Positions 55,340 through 64,000 of a stretch of 64,000 nt of DNA are shown here, piece by piece (position 1 is the stretch's first letter; every line of letters starts with the position of its first letter). The notes under the pieces were generated by a model. That model did not search any database, had not been told where the DNA came from, and saw only the letters and a list, made by a program, of their open reading frames with translations. Made by a program: the position numbers and the translations under genes. The stretch comes from Deinandra increscens subsp. villosa. Its lineage: Eukaryota > Streptophyta > Magnoliopsida > Asterales > Asteraceae. The stretch covers positions 59,518,429 through 59,582,428 of the forward strand of contig JBCNJP010000006.1 of NCBI GenBank assembly GCA_039602395.1, in the 5' to 3' direction.

Positions 55340-58300
55340 GATGTATGGGTATATTAATTAATTAATTAGTGGGACCTACACTATGCCTTGTGCGGAAAAC
55401 TTCTTTTTTCTCCGTTTTAAAACACGGAACGAAATAGGGAATTTTTTTTTTATACGCCGGTGAGTTATAATAAAAACCTAGCAAGAAGCTAGACAACATT
55501 ATAAAGGAAATGTGAAATTACCCCAATTCGACCAATCGATTAACTGATTTTCCCTCCTAATCTTGACCCAAGTAAAGGACTAAAACTTTATGTCACCAAT
55601 TATCTCGTCCACTCTTTTATGCCGATTGTTGAAGTGTTTGTCGTTTCTTGTCTTTCAAATGATCCAAAGAGTCGTGACAAAGATGCAATGGAGATAACGA
55701 CTCAGAGTTTTAGAGAAACCCCACGAGTTGTGTATTGAGAGAACCGAGGATGGAAGGTTCGGCGGAACCTTTCACAATTGTAAAACGATATCCCAAATAG
55801 GATGAACTCGAGGACCACATAAAAGAAGATGATCCGAAGTCTCGGGGTGAATATTGCAACCCTCATAAGTCGTAGCTAAGTTTAAGCCTCTATACGAGAG
55901 ATTAACCTTAGAAGCAATTTTGTCCATTCCCGCTCGCCAAGCGAAGGCGTTGACCTTGAGAGGAAGTCAATGAGACCACAAAAACGTGTGATCGGAGGAG
56001 CCCAACAAGTCATTCTCGGCCTCACGACGGACCGTCTTGACTGAAAAGTCGAAGCGAGTGCCGACATCCCAGCCCCAAAAATCAGGAGTGTTGGAGCAAG
56101 AGAAGTTTGACAGGGAGGCTTCACAACTCCCCACCAATTCTAAAGCAAATGAGGGCAGCGAAGGCCCACACCAAGCCCATCTAAACGAATAGGAGGTGGA
56201 TAGCGGCAACCTAGCCTCAACAGTACATCTCTTGTCGGACTCAAGGAGGAACAAGAGAGGATAGACATCTTTTAGGGGGCCTAACCCAGTCCAGTTGTCA
56301 ATCCAGAAACAAATTGAAGAGTCCGATCCCACCCAACAACAGATTTTTCCCCCCATCCACCCCCAAGGCAATTAAATCCGAGCAAGCCTTGACAATATTC
56401 TTCCACGGTCCAACAATTGATCGCTTGCAAGGGAAGGTTTCCCACTTATGATTAGAGGAGTGAATAGCTTTGACAACATCAACCCAAAGCTTGGAAGAAT
56501 CGACTTTGAACTTGTAAAGCCATTTCAAGAGTAAAGCAAGGTTCATAGCTTGGAGGGATCCAAACCCCATCCCACCTTTCTTCTTGGAGGCACACAATAA
56601 TCTGAACATTTTGACACAATGATGTGTCAGAATGTTCAGATCATTGTTTCATATGATGCCAAAAACCGAAAGGGTAATTAATTTTATATATAGCAACACT
56701 ATATATACTTTTGACACGACGACACAATGACACAATGATCTGAACATTTTGACACAATGACACAATGATGTGTCAAAATGTTCAGATCATTGTTTCATAT
56801 TGTGCCAAAAACCGAAAGAGTATTTAATTTTATATATAGAAAAACTATATACTTTTGACACGACGACACAATGATCTGAACATTTTGACACAATGACACA
56901 ATGACATGTGTCAAAAATCGAAAGAGTAATTTTTTTTTTCATTTTTTATATAGCAACACTATATGCGTTTTAAAGATAAAAAAAATGCTCGTTTGTATGG
57001 TGTAATTTTTTTTAAAAAAATAATGTCGTATGTGAAAGTTATGAATGTTTAAAGAAAATGGGGGAAGTAGATAAAAAGTCAACAAAAGTGGCTAAGACTA
57101 AAATACGCCTCCTTCCTTTTTTATTAGATCAAGATCCAATGGCTGAAATTACTTCTTATCCTTCTTACCGAAAACAAACTTCTCATTTGAACCTCTCCCG
57201 ATGTATGGGTATATTAATTAATTAATTAGTGGGACCTACACTATGCCTTGTGCGGAAAACTTCTTTTTTTTCCGTTTTAAAACACAGAACGAAATAGGGA
57301 ACATTTTTTTTATACGGCGGTGAGTTATATTAAAAACCTAGCAAGAAGCTAGACAACATTATAAAGGAAACGTGAAATTACACCAATTCGACCAATCAAT
57401 TAACTGATTTTCCCTCCTAATCTTGACCCAAGTAAAGGACCAAAACTTTATGTCACCAATTATCCCGTCCACTCTTTTATGCCGATTGTTGAAGTGTTTG
57501 TCGTTTCTTGTCTTCCAAATGATCCAAAGAGTCGTGACAAAGATGCAATGGAGATAGCGGCTCAAAGTTTTAGAGAAACCCCACGAGTTGTGTATTGAGA
57601 GAACCGAGGATGGAAGGTTCGGCGGAACCTTTCACCATTGTAAAACGATATCCCAAATAGGATGAACTTGAGGACAACATAGAAGAAGATGATCAGAAGT
57701 CTCGGGGTGAATATTGCAACCCTCACAAGTCGTAGCTAAGTTTAAGCCTCTATACGCGAGATTAACCTTAGAAGCAATTTTGTCCATTCCCGCTCGCCAA
57801 GCGAAGGCATTGACCTTGAGAGGAAGTCAATGAGACCACAAAAACGAGTGATCGAAGGAGCCCAACAAGACATTCTCGGCCTCACGACGGACCGTCTTGA
57901 CTGAAAAGTCGGAGCGAGTGCCGACATCCCAGCCCCAAAAATCAGGAGTATTGGAGCAAGAGAAGTTTGACAGGGAGGCTTCACAACTCCCCACCAATTC
58001 TAAAGCAAATGAGGGCAGTGAAGGCCCACACCAAGCCCATCTAAACGAAGAGGAGGTGGATAGCGGCAACCTAGCCTCAACAGTACATCTCTTGTCGGAC
58101 TCAAGGAGGAACAATAGAGGATAGACATCTTTTAGGGGGCCTAACCCAGTCACATCCAGAAACAAACTGAAGAGCCCGATCCCACCCAACAACAGATTTT
58201 TTTCCCCCATCCACCCCAAGGCAATTAAATCCGAGCAAGCCTTGACAATATTCCTCCACGGTCCAACAATTGATCGCTTGCAAGGGAAGGTTTCCCACTT

Positions 58301-58452
58301 ACGATTAGAGTAGTGAATAGCTTTGACAACATCAACCCAAAGCTTGGAAGAATCGACTTTGAACTTGTAAAGCCATTTCAAGAGTAAAGCAAGGTTCATA
58401 GCTTGGAGGGATCCAAACCCCATCCCACCTTTCTTCTTGGAGGCACACATAA
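54737..58452. repeat. 1.86-kb tandem duplication spanning MITE and LINE
   Basis: Unit 1 (about 54737-56597) and unit 2 (about 56598-58452) match along the right half of the foldback element, its 3' flank and the LINE 3' region. The junction at about 56597 joins LINE sequence (GGAGGCACACAATAATC) to MITE sequence (TGAACATTTTGACAC). Only unit 2 continues into the rest of the LINE. Confidence 0.9.
55441..56597 (-). pseudogene. LINE (L1-type) 3' fragment, duplicated piece
   Basis: Minus-strand region downstream of the RT core: KKKGGMGFGSLQAMNLALLL (about 56540-56590) and the later zf-RVT-type region near 55800-55950. It ends in an A-rich tail at about 55442-55451. Several frame breaks. It is the tandem duplicate of part of 57303-58452. 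Confidence 0.75.
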
Positions 58453-59085
58453 TAATCCAAGCCACCCAAGATATTTTCTTATCCCCACCCCAACAAAATT
58501 TACGCCTTAAGGATTCCATGGAGCGTAAAGAATGAAGAGGAGCCCAAAGAGAAAATAGAACGACCCAAGAGAGATTAAGTAGACACCCCAATTTTTCGGT
58601 GACCATCTCCCAATTGGAAATACGGCTCATGTTCAACCCAATTGAAAGACCTAAGTGAGTAAGGGGGGGGGGGGGTCCCCGTTTGGCAATGGATGGCGGC
58701 GGCCAAAAAGTTGAGGCGCATACCATTAATCCCCACCCCATAAAGCATGCTTTTATGAAGGTTGATCGACAAACCGGAAGCAAAGTTGAACCAACATATC
58801 ACACTTGAAAGGTTTGAAAGCGAAGATGTCGAGGTGTCACTTAGGAAGATTGCGTCGTCGGCAAAAAATAAGTGAGAGATGTTGAGCCCATTATTAGGTA
58901 ATTGAATACCTTTGATGAGACCCAAAACTTTAGCCTTGAACAAAAGCACATGCAAGGCTTCCATCACCATAATGAAGAGGAAAGGAGATAACGGGTCACC
59001 TTGACGAAGTCGCCGAGAGAAAGAAAACTCTTTCGAAGGACTTCCGTTTATGAGAACCGAGGATCTACCATCAAACAACCTCTAA
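57303..59085 (-). pseudogene. LINE (L1-type) reverse transcriptase, 5'-truncated
   Basis: From 59078 downward: INGSPSKEFSFSRRLRQGDP and SPFLFIMVMEALHVLL, then the catalytic FFADDAIFL (about 58845-58870), SGLSINLHKSM and later KISWVAW and KKKGGMGFGSLQAMN. A zf-RVT-like region with WKTRNDKHFNN (about 57500) follows, then an A-rich tail at about 57304. The order RT, thumb, then zf-RVT is that of plant L1 elements. APE endonuclease and the RT N-terminus are missing. A run of about 13 G near 58665 and several frame changes show it is dead. Confidence 0.85.
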
Positions 59086-59092
59086 TCCCAGA

Positions 59093-59430
59093 TCACCATT
59101 TAGCCGGGAAACCCATGATATCCAACAGGTAAAAAAGGAAGTTCCAATTGACCGAATCTCCCGCCCTCTTGAAGATGTCGAACAGAGCATCACGTACCAC
59201 GTCATGCTGATACTTGAACCGGGGGAGCTCTTTACAGTGCACAACATGCTCCCCGAATGAGTCTAAAGACGCCTTGTTACACACAGGGCACTTCTCATCG
59301 AAGGGAAACAAAGGGATTATAAGGCGGTACTTGAGGACATCCCGATACTCAACCGACGACATGTGTTGCCCCAACCCGTCCATGGGAAGAGCGAGGAGGA
59401 AATCCTGGGCATGCGGCTGACGGAGGTACT
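59093..59430 (-). pseudogene. Fragment with CX2C...HX4C motif of an endonuclease-bearing retroelement-like ORF
   Basis: An open frame reads EYLRQPHAQDFLLALPMDGL and VEYRDVLKYRLIIPLFPFDE, then CPVCNKASLDSFGEHVVHC and KYQHDVVRDALFDIFKRAG. A CX2C, H, C cluster followed by an H-DVVRD-like segment resembles the zinc motif ahead of restriction-like endonuclease domains in R2/NeSL-type retroelements. Such ORFs are widespread in plant genomes as multi-copy 'reverse transcriptase-like' proteins. It is truncated exactly where the LINE begins, so LINE and fragment are joined by an insertion or deletion. The family assignment is tentative. Confidence 0.5.
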
Positions 59431-60148
59431 CCTATACAACTTTTTGCCTAACTGTCATTTCAAATGTGGCTTCCATTTCTAGCACAGTTTTACTAAACAG
59501 GATGCTCGCCAAAACATGTTGAACTTTTGGTAGGACGGTGTCCATGTAAGTAAACTTCGTCTCTAACATTTGTTTTGATATGATTAGGTCTGGTTTATTT
59601 AAAAACACTTTAGCACAAACTACTCTTTATAATAACGCGATATTATATGTAAATTTCTTACAACAATAGAATAAACACGTTCATAACAGCAAATCTACAT
59701 ACATACAAAGATCAAATGTTGCTTATTTGAAGATTTTTTTTCTCTAGGTTCCGTTGCTATTATAAAATGTATTCTAGCTAAAATTCCCAGTGTAGTAGGC
59801 GAGATATCTATGTATTATAAAAAAAATTCATATAGTTATTATCAACTTTAATTTCATATAAGATGATCCGTGTGATAACAAAATAGATAAAAATGTAATA
59901 TTAGTGTTGAATATTTCATTCTAGAAACCGAACCAACCAAAGACAGCAACTCAAAAAAAGAAAAAAAAAAGAAACTCATAGTATTATTAATTAATAATAA
60001 TAAAGCAGTAAAAATAGATTTTTAAATAAGAGCGTGCGTAATGTGGTTAAACCCCTGGTCCCATTATTCGAGGAATGAGTGATCAAGAAGCCTTTCTAAC
60101 AATAATTCTTTATTACATTATAAAGGGTTCGGTAACACAGGAGGAAAT
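59431..60148. other. AT-rich intergenic stretch
   Basis: No gene recognised. Confidence 0.5.
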
Positions 60149-60350
60149 GATTTTGACACAGGATTTAAACGATCTTTTGGATCCAAACGACTAAAGAGAG
60201 GATTGTTTAATGACAAACGATCGTTTGAATCTGATGTGAAAAACGAAGTTAAAACTTGTCATGTCAGAGAATGTTTTACAGGAGTCGTTTGACCCCAAAC
60301 GATCGTGGGTATTTTTAAAAAAAAATTATTTAATTCTAACAAATAATAAT

Positions 60351-60438
60351 TTATTTAATATATTGAAGTCGCTATATTTCAAATAATAAATTTTTAAAAA
60401 ATTTATTTAATATATTGAAGTCGCTATATTTCAAGAAC
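60351..60438. repeat. Direct repeat, about 32 bp, two copies
   Basis: TATTGAAGTCGCTATATTTC occurs twice in this interval, with identical TTTATTTAATA upstream. Confidence 0.85.
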
Positions 60439-60560
60439 ACACCCATGATGTTGGAACAAGATTGTTATAATTTACTAAAAATTTTAAATTTAATTGAAGA
60501 CACTACAAACGTAATTTATTTAAAATTCAAAATGCAATCGAAGACAGTACAAACGTAAAC

Positions 60561-60930
60561 TCATCCAAACCGTTCCTGAAACTCTCTAACCCTCCTGCGT
60601 ATAACGTTCGACTCTTCACGTGAACGTTCTCGATTAATCCACGGCAATTCTCTGCCTGTGTTGTAGGTTAACTCAAAGCGCGTTTCGTACACGCGTATAT
60701 TATTGTTATCGTTTGGGCCGTTGTAAGAGAGTAGCAAACGGACATCTACATCGTTTCTTAACGAATTCAACCCCCTGTTAAGATCATGGTCGGGGGTTTG
60801 AAAGTAAAACCACATGTTGTTGAGATTTTCATAGCCCGGTTCTTGCATGATGAACGCCATATCAGAAATTTGAAAGGTATTGACGTTTAGGTAGTCAACT
60901 AAGAAGTGTTGACCGCTCTCGTATCTCAGA
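60561..60930 (-). pseudogene. PB1-like N-terminal fragment of a MULE transposase
   Basis: The frame reads LRYESGQHFLVDYLNVNTFQ, then NNMWFYFQTPDHDLNRGLNS and LRNDVDVRLLLSY, and ends in a basic RRRVREFQERFG before a stop. The pattern (F-Y, DLN/DFGL, L-ND-DV) matches the PB1-like N-terminal region of MULE-1 (YYHFMIPNSDLDFGLQ, LGNDHDV). Nothing of the catalytic core is present. Either it is a captured fragment or a small independent gene of about 123 residues, whose upstream start could not be found. Confidence 0.5.
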
Positions 60931-61469
60931 AAATTGAAAGGTTATAGCCTATATATACCAGTACTGGTCCACATAATGTTGGCATATCATTCAATGGCAA
61001 ATCAAGGAAACAAAGGTTTTTATCCTTATATGCAGGAGTTTAAAAACAACGAGAACCTGAATATGCTCATGGATGAGTTTCTACGTATTCTAGATGACTC
61101 AAATCATTCAACTTTGTAACGGAGGAATTGTCTTGGAAACTCACAAACGATCGTTTGGCAAGAAACAACCCAAGCAGGGATCGTTCAGGAAGAAACGATT
61201 GTTCCTAAATAACACTTCACGTGCATTTGCAGCTTTGTTAAATCGAAAAATAATACAAACGATCGTTCGGAGCTAAACGACCGTTCTACGACATCAAAAC
61301 GATCGTTCTGCTTCGCACGATCGTCTAAAAAAAATTCCCTCGTACTTTGTCGGGTCACATTTTCCGGTTTATCCTTACGATCGTTTGGATCCTGTGTGAA
61401 AAATATAACCTCATGTGTTAAAATTAGATCCGATTATAAATCATCATAATTTTTGCAATTTTTAACGTG

Positions 61470-61640
61470 GAGGTTAAGGGTTCAAATCTCACCGGACACA
61501 AAAAATGAATGAAAGTTTATAGAGGTGGGTCAGAGATTTTACCACAGCCTGTGGTCGCAACGTGTCGTGGATAACATCGTTTGTCATGTTAAGACACCCG
61601 AGTAACCGGGTGTTTGTCGGTTAAAAAAGAACAAAAAATA
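61470..61640 (+). mobile_element. SINE-like remnant
   Basis: GGAGGTTAAGGGTTCAAATC looks like the pol III B box of tRNA-derived SINEs. It is followed by a body ending ACCGGGTGTTTGTCGGTT and an A-rich tail (about 61621-61655). The A-box region upstream is not recognisable, so the copy seems 5'-truncated. Confidence 0.4.
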
Positions 61641-61655
61641 CAAAAAACAAAAAAA

Positions 61656-62525
61656 TGCGTCACGTGAGATGTCCAAATGGTGCGGGTCTCTCATTACATA
61701 TAGCTTAAGAATTTAAACCCCTTGCAATTTTATAGAGATACACACTATATCACTAGGGCACTAGGTCACAAGATATAAACGAATGACTAGGTGGTCTTCA
61801 ATTTGTTAGTCTTATTAAACGAAAATTGTTTAATTTACTTCATCGAGTAATGTTTAATTGTTTGATTAATTGATAAACTATTCACTTTTGTTAGGCTAAT
61901 GGGTGTCCTCTTCTCCACCATTAACTTCCATTTTGTCGCCAATTAGTCACTTTATAGTGCTTAATCATGAAAATACTCATCACTTATTAATATTCTCACT
62001 CTTTACTCGGCTGTTTTTTTATAACTATAAACATAAATAATATTATTATCTTTAAATAATTATGTAATAAAAAAATAAAGATAGATACAACATAAATTGA
62101 CGTTTTTTTAATAATATACCATACACAAAATAACTTTTAAAGGGCTTTTTATTGGTTATTTTAATTTTGTCCATTGTTTTTTCTCTTTTAAATATCTTTT
62201 AGTTGTTTTTGTTTTTAATTTCTAGTTGTTTTCTTTTAATTTGTCAAGTTTTTCATTAACTATAATCTTCTAATTAAAAACTATAATTTCTTTTAACTAA
62301 AGTATTGTTTAAATTAATTATTTTTTATAACCGAGTCGTTGTAAGTTCACGTGTTTCTCTTTTCGTGCTTTTCACTCTATTTTAAAAATGTTCTAATATC
62401 CAAATGGTGCATGCAAAACCTACAACAACGCATGTTTCATAATATACTACACATTCAAACAACAATAAAATACGTAGTAATGTGCGTCTTGCAACTTCTA
62501 GCTATATAATAAAACATGAAAAATA
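61656..62525. other. AT-rich intergenic stretch
   Basis: Nothing recognised. Confidence 0.5.
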
Positions 62526-62539
62526 TTAACTAAAAGTAC

Positions 62540-62870
62540 AATAATAAATAATGAAATAACTTGTCTTGCTTGTTGCAAATATTTTCCATAAAATCCAAGC
62601 TAAGATGTATGTTTTGCGATCGGGGCTATAAGCCTTTTGTGGGTGTCCGTAATTTCTTATCCTTAGCTGATACGAATTACGATTGAACTTCGTTTTCATT
62701 CTAGTCACAAATGTACGGCCTTTGTCTTTTAAAATCATGTTATGTAAGATGATGTACACATACATAACACCTTTTATCCTTTCGGGTGTCCATGTCCTTG
62801 CCAGATTTTGACTAATTGTCGACGTTTTAAGGACGTCGAATTTAGGTTCTATGCCCTTCTTATTACTCAT
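62540..62870 (-). pseudogene. HARBI1-like transposase fragment
   Basis: GIEPKFDVLKT, TWTPERIKGVMYVYIILHNM and ILKDKGRTF correspond to the C-terminal block of PIF/Harbinger transposases (compare MYACMILHNMTLKDEG at 4465). It is degenerate and without catalytic residues. Flanking sequence shows no TIR. Confidence 0.65.
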
Positions 62871-63540
62871 TCTTTGAACCTTTTTTTCTTTCTTTATCTA
62901 TAATCATGTAAAATGATGCCAGTTAACCTGATAAGATGATGTTGATCAAGATACCACATCCATTCGAAACACTTTTCATTATAACATGAACTTTGTTTAT
63001 ATTGTTAATGTTAATTTTACTTTGATGTTAAGTGATACTAATAAAATTCCATCTTCAGCTAAAACGAATAATAAAGAGGACTCCGGTAGAGCTGGTTAGA
63101 CACGCTCCTATGAAAGACACGGGTACAAATCCGGTTGATTTCTTATAAACCAATTTTTTTAATATATATTTCTTTTCTTTGCCTCCCCGTTTAACTTTTT
63201 CTTAATAAAATTTGACCCCTAACATAAACGAGAGTCGAAATCTAGTTTTCCACAAGATATAAAATTTGCACACAATTGTCATACCAAACCAATGTGAAAA
63301 CAAGATAAACATATGATTAACTTATAACTAACAATCTTTTTCTTACTTGATAACTTGTCTATAAAACACAATAATAAACATATTATTCAAGAATCAAGAA
63401 AACATAATCTAAATACAAATATTATATAAATCAATACTTTTATCAAAAGCCTCAAGCAAAGTAGCAAACAACCCAAAAGCTTCCTTAAAGCCCTTTCTCC
63501 CTTTTCTCTCTTTCTCCCCCCACCTAAAAACAACCCATCA
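62871..63540. other. Upstream region of the last gene
   Basis: AT-rich sequence. The last 80 bp before the ATG at 63541 are pyrimidine-rich (CCCTTTCTCCC and similar), as in many plant leaders. No clear TATA box could be fixed. Confidence 0.4.
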
Positions 63541-64000
63541 ATGGAGGAAGATGCTGTGGAGACGCCAAGAACACCATTCTGGATCCAAAGCACCACCAAT
63601 GTCCGCCGTGTGGAGCTCTACCGCCGCCGTGCCTCCTCCCTCATCTTCAACTCCGGCGTCCTCATCCTCCTCCTCCTCTTGTTTGCCATCCTCTCCATGG
63701 TTTTCATCATCCCCTCACTCATTTCTTTCACATCTCACTTTTTAAAACCAAATTTGGTTAAAAAGAGTTGGGATTCCATCAATTTGGTGTTGGTTTTATT
63801 CGCTTTGGTTTTTGGGTTTCTTAGTAGAAATATTAACAATAATGACAACAATAATAAATCTGAAAATGGGTTTCACCGGAGCAGATCCGATTTGTCAACC
63901 GGAGCTCCGGTTACAAGTCCGATGGTATCCACCCCAAATCAGTGGTATGAGTTCCCGGAACAACCGGTTACCGGGTTAAGAAGGCATCGGAGTACGAGCT
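63541..64000 (+). CDS. Plant two-pass membrane protein, partial (hydroxyproline-rich/DUF761-like family)
   Basis: Open from ATG 63541 to the right edge, 153 residues. It starts MEEDAVETPRTPFWIQ, then a basic stretch RRVELYRRRASS. Hydrophobic segment 1 lies at about residues 32-60 (FNSGVLILLLLLFAILSMVF) and segment 2 at about 78-95 (SINLVLVLFALVFGFLS). It then becomes N- and S-rich (RNINNNDNNN) with RSRSDLSTG and NQWYEFPEQPV. The KKSWDSINLVLVLFA block recalls plant 'hydroxyproline-rich glycoprotein family' proteins that often end in a DUF761 motif, which would lie beyond the window. The biochemical role is not known. The ATG is the first in frame and codon use is normal, with no break. Confidence 0.75.
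   Translation, partial: MEEDAVETPRTPFWIQSTTNVRRVELYRRRASSLIFNSGVLILLLLLFAILSMVFIIPSLISFTSHFLKPNLVKKSWDSINLVLVLFALVFGFLSRNINNNDNNNKSENGFHRSRSDLSTGAPVTSPMVSTPNQWYEFPEQPVTGLRRHRSTS

Larger units (their letters stand above)
60149..61402 (-). mobile_element. Candidate non-autonomous element with AAACGATCGTTT palindromes and a PB1-like fragment
   Basis: The left edge TTTTGACACAGGATTTAAACG and the inverse of the right edge TTTTTCACACAGGATCCAAACG form an imperfect inverted repeat of about 22 bp. Inside, the perfect palindrome AAACGATCGTTT and close variants occur about nine times, clustered towards both ends (60167-60300 and 61146-61390). The centre holds a fragment of a MULE N-terminal domain. No target duplication was identified. 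Confidence 0.5.

Overview
This is a scaffold segment from a eudicot plant nuclear genome. The only host genes are three ordinary plant genes with introns or a plant-specific architecture. Almost everything else is AT-rich DNA filled with plant transposable elements: Mutator-like elements (MULEs), PIF/Harbinger, hAT and Mutator MITEs, a Helitron-like end pair, Athila/Tat-type and chromodomain Ty3/gypsy retroelements, and L1-type LINE pieces. The flavour recalls the aster family, but that is an impression and not proven.

Layout. 1-2008 (minus) is the 5' two-thirds of the RNA polymerase I subunit A49 gene, with a hAT MITE in its second intron and a Mutator-type MITE just upstream. 2812-5019 holds a Tourist-like MITE and a dead PIF/Harbinger element. 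5747-7525 is a candidate non-autonomous Helitron. 7961-13123 is a structurally complete MULE with about 233-bp TIRs and a perfect 9-bp target duplication. It carries a MURA-type transposase and a convergent second gene for a small GRF zinc-finger, membrane-anchored protein. It sits directly against the start of a ribosomal protein L18a-like membrane protein gene (13905-15609), and its target duplication copies a TATA-like sequence.

15857-32649 and 33150-49878 are two nearly identical copies of one about 16.8-kb block, separated by exactly 500 N. The end of the left contig and the start of the right contig match end to end, so the most economical reading is an unmerged overlap of two contigs or haplotypes and not a biological tandem duplication. 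Each copy contains a 6.4-kb palindrome of Athila-like sequence (2.0-kb inverted arms around a gag-protease-integrase remnant that has lost reverse transcriptase), a 3' LTR split by a second MULE with about 478-bp TIRs, and an inverted second LTR. The second MULE encodes a 790-residue transposase (intact in the right copy, broken by one extra G in the left) and a convergent unknown 226-residue ORF.

49879-64000 is again transposon debris: the 3' end and 2.58-kb LTR of a chromodomain Ty3/gypsy element; a Mutator-type foldback element and a LINE, partly duplicated in tandem; a fragment with a zinc-finger motif like that of endonuclease-bearing retroelements; a small element full of AAACGATCGTTT palindromes that carries a MULE PB1-like fragment; SINE and Harbinger remnants; and at the right edge the start of a two-pass membrane protein gene (63541 onward).

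The clearest biological theme is that two unrelated MULEs share one architecture: a transposase facing a second, convergent gene, like mudrA/mudrB of maize MuDR, but with different and non-mudrB second proteins.
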